A stretch of DNA of 64,000 nt from Ancylobacter pratisalsi (GTDB taxonomy: Bacteria > Pseudomonadota > Alphaproteobacteria > Rhizobiales > Xanthobacteraceae): contig NZ_CP048630.1 in NCBI RefSeq assembly GCF_010669125.1, forward strand, positions 1,488,001 through 1,552,000, written 5' to 3'. This document shows positions 10,021 to 18,158 of this stretch, piece after piece (within the stretch, counting starts at the first letter, position 1; every line of letters starts with the position of its first letter). The translations under genes and the position numbers were made by a program. The notes under the pieces were generated by a model that saw only the letters and a list, made by a program, of their open reading frames with translations, had not been told where the DNA came from and did no database searches.

Positions 10021-11115
10021 TCAGCGATAGGGGTAGCCGGCCTTCTGCATGGTCTCGGCGTACTTCTTGAACGCGGCGACAACCCGGCCCGCGCGCGGGC
10101 TGGAGCCGGCGACTTCGTCCCAGAAGCCCTTGGAATCCTCGACCACCTGGGCCCATTCGGCCGGCGGCAGCGAGGTGAGTTCCATCTTCTCGCCCTCGAC
10201 GCGCAGCTTGGCCTCGCCGCCCCAGTACCAGACGTCGCGGTAGTAGTGCGACTGGTCGATGCTCATCAGGAACAGCTCCTTCAGGTGCGGCGGCACCTTC
10301 TCCCAGCTGCCCGAATTGGCGAAGTAGCTGCCGAACCAGGCGCCGGTGACGGAGTTGGAGAGCGCGTAGTTGCACACATCCGCCCAGCCCACTTCATAGG
10401 CTTCGGTGAAGCCGCACCAGGCCACGCCGTCCAGCTCGCCGGTCTGCAGCGCGACTTCGACGTTGTCCCACGGGATGGTCACCGGCACGAGGCCGTACTT
10501 GGAGAGGAACTTGCCGGCGGTCGGCACGCCGAATACGCGCAGGCCCTTCATGTCCGCAAGGCTGCGGATCGGCTTGTCGACGGTGAAGACGTGCAGCGGA
10601 TCCCACGCGCCGGTGGACAGCCAGGTGACGTTGTCGACCTCGGAATAGGCTTCTTCCCAGATCTCCTTCAGGCCGTAATAGCGGAACAGCGCCGGCACAT
10701 CGAGGCTGTAGCGGGTGGCGAAGGGGAAGTAGCCGCCGAACACGGCGATATCGACCGGCGCGGACATCGAGGCTTCGTCCGACTGCACCGCGTCGATGGT
10801 GCCGCTCTGCAGCGCGCGGAACAGGTCGGAGGTGGGCACCAGCTGGTCGGCGTAGAACAGCTCGATCTCCATCTCGCCATTCGCCGCCGCGTTGAAGGCG
10901 TCGATCTGCGGCTTGATGACGTGGGCGCCGAGCGGGGCGCCGGAATAGGTCTGCAGGCGCCACTTGATCGGACCGACCTGCGCGTTCACGTAGGGCGCCG
11001 CGATCGTGGAGCCGGCCAGCGCCGCGCCGGCGCCGAGGCCGGCCTTGCCGAGGAAATTACGGCGTGTGGACAGTATCTTCTCAGCCGCGCCGGGCTTCTT
11101 CGTGGTGTCGCTCAT
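10021..11115 (-). CDS. TRAP transporter solute-binding protein (DctP family)
   Basis: 364 residues with a twin-arginine-type leader: STRRNFLGKAGLGAGAALAG, then an AAPYVNA cleavage region around residue 45. The mature protein shows DctP-fold features: IKWRLQTYSG, DAFNAAANGEMEIELFYADQL, and LADMKGLRVFGVPTAGKFL, which carries the conserved Arg region. It is the periplasmic receptor for the DctQ/DctM pair encoded just upstream in the same operon (order DctQ, DctM, DctP). TRAP systems usually carry organic or sugar acids, sometimes polyols. A GC hairpin follows it. Confidence 0.9.
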   Translation of the reverse strand: MSDTTKKPGAAEKILSTRRNFLGKAGLGAGAALAGSTIAAPYVNAQVGPIKWRLQTYSGAPLGAHVIKPQIDAFNAAANGEMEIELFYADQLVPTSDLFRALQSGTIDAVQSDEASMSAPVDIAVFGGYFPFATRYSLDVPALFRYYGLKEIWEEAYSEVDNVTWLSTGAWDPLHVFTVDKPIRSLADMKGLRVFGVPTAGKFLSKYGLVPVTIPWDNVEVALQTGELDGVAWCGFTEAYEVGWADVCNYALSNSVTGAWFGSYFANSGSWEKVPPHLKELFLMSIDQSHYYRDVWYWGGEAKLRVEGEKMELTSLPPAEWAQVVEDSKGFWDEVAGSSPRAGRVVAAFKKYAETMQKAGYPYR

Positions 11116-11198
11116 CTGCTGCTCCTCTCGGGTTGGAAGGTCTTGTCTCTGGAAGATCTTGTCTCAGGTCGGCGGGTCTTGATCGCCGGCCGTTTTCC

Positions 11199-12536
11199 TC
11201 AGCCCCTGACGTTCATGTGTTCAGGTAGCCAGAGTGCGAGCTGGGGGAACGCCATGATCAGCGCGATGGTGATCGCCATGATCAGCGCGAAGGGCCAGAT
11301 CGACCGGTAGATGTCGACCAGCGAGATCTCCTTCGGCGCCAGCGAACGCATCAGGAAGAGATTGTAGCCGAAAGGCGGGGTGATATAGGCGATCTGGCAG
11401 GTAATCGTGTACAGCACACCGAACCAGATCAGCTGGTTGTTGAAGCCGAGATCCAGCATCTTCACCAGCGGTATGTAGAGCGGCGCCACGATCACCAGCA
11501 TCGCCGTGTCGTCGAGAAACATGCCCATGATGAGGAAGCTGACCTGCATCATGATGATGATGGTCCAGGGCGACAGGTTCCACTGGCCGATGAACAGGTA
11601 CTCGATCGCCTTCACCGCGCCGAGGCCGTCGAACACCGCGCCGAAGGCGAGCGCGGCGAGGATCAGCCACAGGAACATGCAGGACACGCCGAGCGTCTTC
11701 ATCGACGTCTCGCGCACCAGCCGCCAGTTGAACCGTCCCTTCAGCACCGCCGCCAGCGTCGCCGAGGTGGCGCCGACCGCCGAGCTCTCGACCAGGCTGG
11801 TGTAGCCGAAGACGAAAAGCCCGGTCATGAAGAAGAAGATCGCGAAGGGGATGATCCCCGCCCGCGCCAGCGCGAGCTTTTCGCGCAGCGGCATGTTCAG
11901 CTCTTCCTCCGCCACGATGGGCGCGAGGTTCGGGTTCATGCGGGCGCGGATGATGATGTAGACCACGAACAGAGCCGCCATGATCAGGCCCGGCACCAGC
12001 CCGGCGAACCACAGCTTCGAAACCGGCTGGCGCGCGATCATGCCGTAAAGCACCATCACCACCGAGGGCGGGATCAGGATGCCGAGCGAGGATCCGCCCT
12101 GGACCACGCCGGAAATCAGCACCTTGTCATAGCCACGCCGCAGCATTTCCGGCAGCGCGATGGTGGCGCCGATCGCCATGCCCGCGACCGAGAGGCCGTT
12201 CATCGCGGAGATGATGACCATCAGGAAGATGGTGCCGATGGCCAGTCCGCCGCGCACGCGCCCGAACCAGACGTGCAGCATGCGGTAGAGATCTTCCGCG
12301 ATGCCGGATTCCGACAGCACGTAGCCCATGTAGATGAACATGGGCAGGGTGAGCATGGCGTACCAGTTGAACAGCTTGAACACCTGGTTGAACGGCAGCT
12401 CGACCGCGCCCTGCCCGTAGAGCAGCAGCGCCGCGGCGGCGGCGACGAAGCCGATGGCGGCGAAGACGCGCTGCCCGCTCACCAGCAGCAGCACCATCGA
12501 CGCGAACATCAGGAGAGCGATCATCTCATAGCTCAT
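11199..12536 (-). CDS. dctM: TRAP transporter large permease subunit (DctM)
   Basis: 445-residue membrane protein with about twelve hydrophobic segments and DctM signatures: GIAEDLYRMLHVWFGRVRGG, IGAMxxSMxxMAIGATIALPEM-like segments, and the loop TPPFGYNLFLM near residue 390. Start ATG 12536 (MSYEMIALL) overlaps the DctQ stop (TGATG-type junction). It forms the Na+-coupled translocation unit with DctQ. Length is normal for the family. Confidence 0.92.
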   Translation of the reverse strand: MSYEMIALLMFASMVLLLVSGQRVFAAIGFVAAAAALLLYGQGAVELPFNQVFKLFNWYAMLTLPMFIYMGYVLSESGIAEDLYRMLHVWFGRVRGGLAIGTIFLMVIISAMNGLSVAGMAIGATIALPEMLRRGYDKVLISGVVQGGSSLGILIPPSVVMVLYGMIARQPVSKLWFAGLVPGLIMAALFVVYIIIRARMNPNLAPIVAEEELNMPLREKLALARAGIIPFAIFFFMTGLFVFGYTSLVESSAVGATSATLAAVLKGRFNWRLVRETSMKTLGVSCMFLWLILAALAFGAVFDGLGAVKAIEYLFIGQWNLSPWTIIIMMQVSFLIMGMFLDDTAMLVIVAPLYIPLVKMLDLGFNNQLIWFGVLYTITCQIAYITPPFGYNLFLMRSLAPKEISLVDIYRSIWPFALIMAITIALIMAFPQLALWLPEHMNVRG

Positions 12537-13081
12537 CACAGCTTCTCCCCACGCAGGGTGGCGATGTGCTTGAAGACGAGCGCTATGGCTTGCAGCAGCA
12601 TCAGCATGACGCACACGACCATCAGCGACTTGATCGGGATCACCGACGGGTTCCAGATCGAGAACCGCCTCTCACCGGTGGCGATGGCATATTGCAGGCT
12701 GGAGATGGAGCCCGCGAGCAGCACGCCGAGATAGAAGATCAGACACCACACGGTGACCAGGTCGACCTTGGCCTTGCCGCGCTCGGTGAGCGTCGCGTAC
12801 CACAGGTCCATGCGGACATGATCGTTGTTCTTCAGCGTGATCGGGCCGCCCATGAAGTAATAGGCCGCGAGCGTGAACTGGGTCAGTTCCACCGCCCAGT
12901 GCACCGGCATCTTGATCAGGTTGCGGGTGATCGCGTCGAAGATCAGCGTCCCGCCCATGAAGAAGATGAGCGATGCGGCGAGGTAGCCGACATAGTCGGA
13001 GATCCGATCCGTCAGGCGCACATAGCGGGCAATCAGTCCCCACGCGCCTCCTTCCGTCCGTTTTGCCTCTTCCGAAGTCAC
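12536..13081 (-). CDS. dctQ: TRAP transporter small permease subunit (DctQ)
   Basis: 181 residues with four predicted membrane segments and the DctQ pattern ITRNLIKMPVHWAVELTQF followed by KNNDHVRMDL. The proposed start is GTG at 13081, preceded by GGAG at proper spacing. The frame stays open upstream into the regulatory region, but that part has no homology-like features. First gene of the minus-strand catabolic operon. The divergent DeoR regulator begins about 540 bases away. Confidence 0.88.
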   Translation of the reverse strand: MTSEEAKRTEGGAWGLIARYVRLTDRISDYVGYLAASLIFFMGGTLIFDAITRNLIKMPVHWAVELTQFTLAAYYFMGGPITLKNNDHVRMDLWYATLTERGKAKVDLVTVWCLIFYLGVLLAGSISSLQYAIATGERRFSIWNPSVIPIKSLMVVCVMLMLLQAIALVFKHIATLRGEKL

Positions 13082-13619
13082 ACTGTCGCTCCGTCGTTTC
13101 CAAACAGGTGCCCGCTCCGCCACGCGGGTGCGCCGCAGGGCCTCGCGGGAGACACGCCCCTCCGCCGGGCACGGGTGGCACGGGTCTCGTGAGGCGCGGG
13201 GCGTGCCGGACGCGGCTGCCAACAGCCGTGCCGCGGCACCATGCACAGCTAATGTGCGTGCCCCTATTGTTTGCACTAGCAAGCACCATACCGCTTTCAA
13301 GACCGAAGGGAAGCCCGATTTGCGCACGATACGGCCAATATGGGCATATAATTTGGTTGTATATGACCGAACGGTCATGACATGCTTGCATTTCCTGCCG
13401 TTTCGGTCATTCTGTCGTCATATCCACAGGCATCGCCCCCGCGAGGGCCCGAAACGGCGTCGCCTGCGTTCAACCAACCGGTCGCATTGACCACATGCCG
13501 GGGCTCACTTACCGATTCCAGCGTCGCCCGGCTGCGGAATGCCGCCCTCCCGTCCGGCCGGCGGCACGAGCGTCGGGCATGAACATCGGGCCTGCGTCGA
13601 GACAAGCCAGGAACGTGCC
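13082..13619. other. Divergent control region between dctQ and the DeoR regulator
   Basis: 538 bases without a gene. The central part (about 13250-13430) is clearly AT-rich against the background. It contains a TATAAT at 13347-13352, the palindrome described separately, and an extra CGGTCAT half-site at 13404-13410. Another GACCGAA half-site lies at 13301-13307. This fits one regulatory hub for both directions. Confidence 0.6.
13363..13378. promoter_or_regulatory. Candidate DeoR operator
   Basis: Perfect inverted repeat ATGACCG (13363-13369), AA, CGGTCAT (13372-13378), 11 bases downstream of a TATAAT. Additional half-sites CGGTCAT (13404-13410) and GACCGAA (13301-13307) flank it. Likely bound by the adjacent DeoR/GlpR-type regulator to control the TRAP/kinase operon; assignment is by position only. 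Confidence 0.5.
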
Positions 13620-14399
13620 GTGCAACATTCCACTCGCCATCAGGAAATCCTCACGCTGCTTGCCCGCTCGGGCGAGATGAGCGTCGAGGCGCTGGCCGAC
13701 CAGCTTCAGGTCTCGCGCGAGACCGTGCGGCGCGATCTGGCCCGGCTGGACGCGGCGGGGCGGCTGCGCCGCTTCCACGGCGGGGCGAAGGCGATCGCCG
13801 TGCCGCCGCCGGTGATGGAGAAGGAATGGCCGTTTGCGCAGCGCATGGCGCAAAATGCGGCAGGCAAGAAGAGCATCGCCGACGCCGCCGCGCCGCTGTT
13901 CCAGCCCGACGATTCCCTGTTCATCGACACCGGAAGCACCACGGTCGCCTTTGCCGAGGCCCTGGCCGGTGCCCGCGCGCTTGTCACCATCACCAATTCA
14001 CCGCGTATCGCGGCGATGCTCGCCGCCAACCACAGCCACAAGGTCTTCCTCATCGGCGGGGCCTATGGAGCGGATGCCGGGGAGAGCCTCGGCCCGCTGG
14101 CTCTGGAGCAGATCGCCAAGTTCCGCGTGCGCCACGCGGTCCTGACCATCGGCGCCATCGACCCGACCTGCGTGATGGATTTCGACCTGCAGGAGGCGGA
14201 GGTCGCCAAGGCGATGATCGAGCGCGCCGATCGCGTCACCGTGCTGGCGGACCACAGCAAGTTCGAGCGCCGCGCGGTGTTCGAGGTCGCGCCCCTTTCG
14301 CGCGTCCATACGCTGGTCACGGATATCGCCCCCACCGAGCCGATGGCGAAGGCGATCGAGGCCGCCGGCATCCGGCAGATCGTCGCCGGCGGGAACTGA
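13620..14399 (+). CDS. DeoR/GlpR-family transcriptional regulator
   Basis: 259 residues. N-terminal winged HTH (about 5-60): STRHQEILTLLARSGEMSVE, then LADQLQVSRETVRRDLARLD, then GRLRRFHGGA. The DeoR C-terminal sensor has the phosphate-binding pattern IDTGSTTVAFAEAL near residue 105 and ADHSKFERR near 215. The proposed start is GTG 13620 with AGGA upstream; an earlier in-frame ATG is less plausible. Members of this family usually bind a phosphorylated sugar or polyol. It is divergent from the TRAP-kinase-dehydrogenase operon and is probably its repressor. Confidence 0.88.
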   Translation: MQHSTRHQEILTLLARSGEMSVEALADQLQVSRETVRRDLARLDAAGRLRRFHGGAKAIAVPPPVMEKEWPFAQRMAQNAAGKKSIADAAAPLFQPDDSLFIDTGSTTVAFAEALAGARALVTITNSPRIAAMLAANHSHKVFLIGGAYGADAGESLGPLALEQIAKFRVRHAVLTIGAIDPTCVMDFDLQEAEVAKAMIERADRVTVLADHSKFERRAVFEVAPLSRVHTLVTDIAPTEPMAKAIEAAGIRQIVAGGN

Positions 14400-14903
14400 A
14401 GACGGCAGGCGGCGCACCGCGCGCCGGCGCCGTCATCTGGATGAGCAAGCTCCAGTTTTGAATCGTTAAAACAAGTAAGCGGCCCGCCCCGATCCCCGCA
14501 ACGCTGGGGCAGCGGCACCGGCCGGCGCGAAAATCCTTCTCCCGTCGGGGGAAAATCCAAAGCTCAGCGAAGCTCAATCCGGGCCTGATCGCCCGACAAC
14601 ACATATCGCTGGGTGGGTCGGCGCGGCTATTGGGAGCGCCTATACTAAATAGCGAATAAAACTATTTTATTGATGCGCCCCACCGCCTCAAGCTGCCGAT
14701 CTGCGCAATTGAGATCGAGGCATGATGGAAACGGGCACCCCGCTTCGCGCGGGCCTCCATGGCGAATGCCGCCCGGCGGCAACCCGCCCCGCGCGGGGCG
14801 TGCGCCACGGGCGTGCGAGCGCGTCTTCCCTGCCCGGCCATCTCCTCTTCCCCACCTTCCCGCGCCCGACCCGCGCGCGCTGTCGATGCACTAGGGGATG
14901 ACC
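14400..14903. other. Intergenic region before the HbpS-like gene
   Basis: No gene seen. An AT-rich patch at about 14640-14675 includes AAATAG (14647-14652) and CTATTT (14662-14667) as an imperfect inverted repeat. It is the most promoter-like segment for the gene at 14904. The rest is GC-rich with several short open frames that look random. Confidence 0.4.
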
Positions 14904-15329
14904 ATGTCCGCCACCCGCCCCTCGCTCAAGCTGACCCATGAAGGCGCGCTGACCATGCTTGCGGGCGCCCTCGCCAAGGCGAAGGAACTCGGCGTACCGC
15001 AGAACATCAACATCGTGGACGAGGGCGGCAATCTTCTCGCCTTTGTGCGCATGGACGGCGCCAAGCTGCTGTCGCGCGAGACCTCGCTGTCCAAGGCGAT
15101 CACCGCCGCCTCGCACCGCCAGCCCAGCGGCCGGCTCAATCCGGCGGATGCGGTGAACCTGCAGCTCGCCGCCGGCCAGCGCCTGACCAATCTCGTGGGC
15201 GGCCTGCCCATCATCATCGAGGGTCAGTGCCTCGGCGGCATCGGCGTCGGCTCGGGTACCGGGGCGCAGGACATCGAGGTCGCGCGGGCCGGGCTGGCCG
15301 CCATCGGCGCCGACGACCAGACGCCCTGA
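14904..15329 (+). CDS. HbpS/GlcG (DUF336) family protein
   Basis: 141 residues. Typical features of the HbpS-like fold: LTHEGALTMLAGALAKAKEL, INIVDEGGNLLAFVRMDGA, and the glycine-rich GLPIIIEGQCLGGIGVGSGT near residue 100. Some members bind haem or respond to redox stress; others (GlcG) sit in glycolate or organic-acid operons with unknown function. Of two ATG codons (14898 and 14904) the second is correctly spaced from AGGGG. It stands alone between two catabolic operons. Confidence 0.85.
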   Translation: MSATRPSLKLTHEGALTMLAGALAKAKELGVPQNINIVDEGGNLLAFVRMDGAKLLSRETSLSKAITAASHRQPSGRLNPADAVNLQLAAGQRLTNLVGGLPIIIEGQCLGGIGVGSGTGAQDIEVARAGLAAIGADDQTP

Positions 15330-15355
15330 ACAAAATAAATCTTACGTATAATCAA

Positions 15356-15376
15356 GTCCTATGCCCTCCATAGGAC
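15356..15376. promoter_or_regulatory. Perfect 8-base inverted repeat
   Basis: GTCCTATG (15356-15363) and CATAGGAC (15369-15376) around a 5-base centre, 26 bases after the HbpS-like stop. No T tract follows, so an operator is more likely than a terminator. The factor is unknown. Confidence 0.5.
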
Positions 15377-15420
15377 GAATTCCTTGCGCCATTAATGTAC
15401 CTTTTCTCGACTTAATCAGA

Positions 15421-15450
15421 TTACGTTGATAGTTTTTCACTATGTATAAT
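15421..15450 (+). promoter_or_regulatory. Candidate sigma70 promoter for the enolase-TRAP operon
   Basis: TTACGT (15421-15426), 18-base spacer, TATAAT (15445-15450). Consensus -10 in an AT-rich tract. It would give a leader of about 460 bases before the first gene, so another start point downstream is possible. Confidence 0.4.
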
Positions 15451-15509
15451 CACTTACACTTGCACGTCATTTGAGCAATTTATGATCTAAAAAGCGCCAT
15501 TCGCACAAA

Positions 15510-15552
15510 TTGACGCTTATTGCATCATTTTGACGCCTACACTTCTTGACGC
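15510..15552. repeat. Three TTGACGC direct repeats
   Basis: TTGACGC at 15510-15516, 15530-15536 and 15546-15552, start-to-start spacing 20 and 16. Regular array in a promoter region; likely activator or repressor half-sites. Confidence 0.55.
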
Positions 15553-15914
15553 CCTGACCTTCCGTTCCGACAATCGCGGCTCATTCGCGAGGTGCGGGAC
15601 ATGCTTGAGCTATCCGCCCGGGAGACCAGGGCGTTCACCGGCGGCACGAGATTGGCGCCGGTGGAACTGCATGACGCCTGCCCGTACCGCATCGAATCCA
15701 TCGCCCCCCATCTCAACGCGCCCGTCGCGCATGGCGTCGCCCGCTCCCGCGGGAAGGCCGTGCGTGCGGGAGACGCTGTCAGGCGCGGCGGGGCGCTGGG
15801 AGCTCTTCCACCCGCTTCGGCCCACTCGCTCAAGCCGACTGTTGAAGAGCCCACACACAGCCCCGGTGTCCCGGGGCGCCACGCAGTTGCCCAGTGACGG
15901 GCGGAGGACGTGCT

Positions 15915-17009
15915 TTGCTGATCAAGGATGTGCGCGTCAGTGTTCACCGCTTCAAGAATGCGGTGCCGCTGATCAACAAACCCATTGAGGACGATTTCCG
16001 CATCATCTGCGAGATCGAGACCGATGAAGGTCATGTCGGCATCGGCATGGCGTCGCGCTTTCTGTGGCACGGGGTGGCGGCGGTGGTGGCCAACCATCTC
16101 GGCCCGGCGGTGATCGGCATGGACCCGCGCGATCTGGAAAAGATCCACGCCCGCCTCCAGCCGCTGATCTCCGAGCGCGGCGCGATGACCGGCATCAACC
16201 TCGCCGGGCTTTCCTGCATCGACCTCGCGCTGTGGGACATCATCGGCAAGGCCAGCGGGCGCACCGTCGCCCAGCTGCTCGGCGGCGCCAAGGACTATGC
16301 CGACGCCTATGTCACCTACGGCTTCGCCGCCTTCGAGACCGAGCACCTCATCGAGATGGCGCGCATCCTCATCGGCCGTGGCCACACCCGCCTGAAGATG
16401 CTGGTCGGGACCGCGCGCGGTCTGGTGGAGGACGCAAGGCGCGTGGCGGCGGTGCGCGAGGCGATCGGCGAGGACATCCTGCTCGCGGTCGACGCCAATG
16501 AGGGCCTGCGTCCCGAGGAGGCGCTGCGCATCGCCAAGATGATCGAGCCCTACAACATCGCCTGGTTCGAGGACCCTCTGAACCGCGTCGATGCCCGCGA
16601 CCTTGGAAACCTGCGCAAGCGCACCAGCATTCCGCTTTCCGCCGGCCAGATGGACGGGCATTCGCTGCGCTTTCGCGAATGGGTGGAGCATGACGCCATC
16701 GACATCTTCATGCCGAACAGCATGTACAACGGCGGCATGACCGAGACCCGCCGGGTCGCTCATCTCTCGCAGATCTACAACAAACCCCTGTCGGATGCCG
16801 GCGGCGGCGGCGTGTGGTGCCTCCACCACGTCGCGGGATTCCGCAACGGCACGCTGGCCGAGATCCATCTCGGCACCGAGCAGGTCGAGGAACAGATGTT
16901 CGTCGACCCGCCAAGGGCCGTGAACGGCCGTGTCGCGATACCCGACGCCCCCGGATTCGGGGTCACGCTGAACAAGGACATGCTGAAAGAAACGCTCGTC
17001 ACCGCCTGA
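15915..17009 (+). CDS. Mandelate racemase / muconate lactonizing enzyme family protein
   Basis: 364-residue enolase-superfamily enzyme. N-terminal capping domain, then barrel. Visible active-site positions: R-x-K at 159-161 instead of the usual K-x-K, metal ligand D193 (AVDANEG), and E219 (IAWFEDPLN). The third ligand position is Q245 (PLSAGQMDGH), where Glu is usual. The start is probably TTG 15915, six bases after GGAGGA; the frame is open to a GTG at 15894. Cotranscribed with a TRAP transporter, so it likely dehydrates or epimerises an imported sugar or hydroxy acid. Exact reaction unknown. Confidence 0.83.
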   Translation: MLIKDVRVSVHRFKNAVPLINKPIEDDFRIICEIETDEGHVGIGMASRFLWHGVAAVVANHLGPAVIGMDPRDLEKIHARLQPLISERGAMTGINLAGLSCIDLALWDIIGKASGRTVAQLLGGAKDYADAYVTYGFAAFETEHLIEMARILIGRGHTRLKMLVGTARGLVEDARRVAAVREAIGEDILLAVDANEGLRPEEALRIAKMIEPYNIAWFEDPLNRVDARDLGNLRKRTSIPLSAGQMDGHSLRFREWVEHDAIDIFMPNSMYNGGMTETRRVAHLSQIYNKPLSDAGGGGVWCLHHVAGFRNGTLAEIHLGTEQVEEQMFVDPPRAVNGRVAIPDAPGFGVTLNKDMLKETLVTA

Positions 17010-17033
17010 CGGGCCAACAAGGAGAGTGGGAAC

Positions 17034-18026
17034 ATGGGTTATCGTCTCAACATTCGTCATACCCTCGGCGCACTCGCGCTCGGGGCCACCTTCCTCTCGG
17101 GAGCCGCCTTCGCCGATCCGCTGCACCTGAAGATGGCAAGCCCCTCCCCGACGGGCGGCTTCGACACCATCATGGCGCAGAAGGTCGCCGACAAGATGAA
17201 GGCGAAGCTCGGCGACGACTTCACCTATGAGCTGTTCGACAATGCCACGATCGGCGACGAGATCGTGCACATGCAGCAGGTACGCACCGGCCAGATCGAC
17301 ATCACCCCGATCGGCTCGGACGCGATCGAGCTCGACAATGCCTGGGCGGTGTTCGACATGCCGTTCATGTTCGCCGACCGCGCGGCGGTGGCCAAGGCGC
17401 TGGATGGCGAATTCGGCAAGAAGCTGGCGGCCTCGATGCGCGAGAAGGCCGGGCTTGAAGTGCTCTCCTTCGGTGAGATCGGCTTCCGCCAGATCACCAA
17501 TTCGGTCCGCCCGATCAAGACCCCGGCCGACTTCCAGGGCATGAAGATCCGCGTGCCGGGCAGCGAGACCCGCATCCTGACCTTCAAGACACTGGGCGCC
17601 ACGCCGGTGAACATGAACTTCGGCGAGGTCTTCCTCGCGCTGCAGAATAAGACCATCGACGGCCAGGAGAACCCGCTGAACGACATCGTCGAGCGCTCGC
17701 TCAACGAGGTCCAGCCCTACATCTCCATCTCCAACCACGTCTACACGCCGATCACCTTCGCGATGAACGCCAAGAAGTTCGACGCGCTCCCCGACGACCA
17801 GAAGGCGATGCTGAAGGAAGCCGCGCTCGAAGCCGCCCACGAGATCCGCGCGTTGGGCGCCAAGAAGGACGAGGAGCTTCTCGCCAAGCTGAAGGAAGCC
17901 GGCAAGAACGAGATCATCGAGATCGACCGGGCTTCCTTCGTCGAAGCCTCGCAGCCGCTCTACGAGAAGATCGGCGCCATCGCCGGCGGCACCTATGCAG
18001 CCGACCTTCAGGCCGCGGTGAAGTGA
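17034..18026 (+). CDS. TRAP transporter solute-binding protein (DctP family)
   Basis: 330 residues with a Sec signal peptide (about residues 1-27, ending AAFA). DctP hallmarks: LHLKMASPSPTGGFDTIMAQ, MPFMFADRAAVAKALDGEFG, and DFQGMKIRVPGSETRILTF with the substrate-carboxylate Arg. EVFLALQNKTIDGQENP, seen in many sugar-acid receptors, follows. Strong ribosome site AAGGAG upstream. Periplasmic receptor for the DctQM pair downstream; probable ligand is the substrate of the enolase-type enzyme. Confidence 0.92.
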   Translation: MGYRLNIRHTLGALALGATFLSGAAFADPLHLKMASPSPTGGFDTIMAQKVADKMKAKLGDDFTYELFDNATIGDEIVHMQQVRTGQIDITPIGSDAIELDNAWAVFDMPFMFADRAAVAKALDGEFGKKLAASMREKAGLEVLSFGEIGFRQITNSVRPIKTPADFQGMKIRVPGSETRILTFKTLGATPVNMNFGEVFLALQNKTIDGQENPLNDIVERSLNEVQPYISISNHVYTPITFAMNAKKFDALPDDQKAMLKEAALEAAHEIRALGAKKDEELLAKLKEAGKNEIIEIDRASFVEASQPLYEKIGAIAGGTYAADLQAAVK

Positions 18027-18090
18027 GCGCCGGCCAGACGGAAACAACGGGCTCGTTCAAACGAACGGCCTAAGCCGTAAGACAGGTAAG

Positions 18091-18126
18091 CGTCCGGCGG
18101 GCTGGTGCCCACCGGACGTCTTGTTT
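18091..18126 (+). terminator. Attenuator-type terminator between dctP and dctQ
   Basis: Arms CGTCCGGCGGGC (18091-18102) and GCCCACCGGACG (18107-18118) pair over 12 bases with one mismatch, loop TGGT, followed by TCTTGTTT. Placement fits partial termination after the binding-protein gene. Confidence 0.65.
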
Positions 18127-18156
18127 CAGGATCGCAAGTTGTTTCAGGATCGCAAG
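18121..18156 (+). repeat. Exact 18-base tandem duplication before dctQ
   Basis: TTGTTTCAGGATCGCAAG occurs twice head to tail (18121-18138 and 18139-18156), directly before the dctQ ATG. Each copy carries a CAGGA that could act as a ribosome site, and the first overlaps the T-rich tail of the attenuator. Confidence 0.8.
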
Positions 18157-18158
18157 CG

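Larger units (their letters stand above)
15330..15914. other. AT-rich control region upstream of the enolase-TRAP operon
   Basis: 585 bases without a gene. The first 250 bases are the most AT-rich part of the window. They hold an inverted repeat (15356-15376), a TTACGT-18-TATAAT promoter-like pair (15421-15450), two copies of GTATAATCA (15346 and 15444), and three direct repeats TTGACGC (15510, 15530, 15546). The following 330 bases are ordinary GC-rich sequence. Confidence 0.55.

Noticed and set aside
15537..18047. Very long open frame on the minus strand (over 800 codons) across the enolase and TRAP receptor genes
   Set aside because: Antisense shadow in high-GC DNA: no ribosome site, Arg/Gly/Asp-rich composition, no family motif, and both plus-strand genes are well supported.
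18105..18158. Upstream GTG start for dctQ
   Set aside because: It lies inside the attenuator hairpin and would translate the 18-base duplication; ATG 18159 is preferred.
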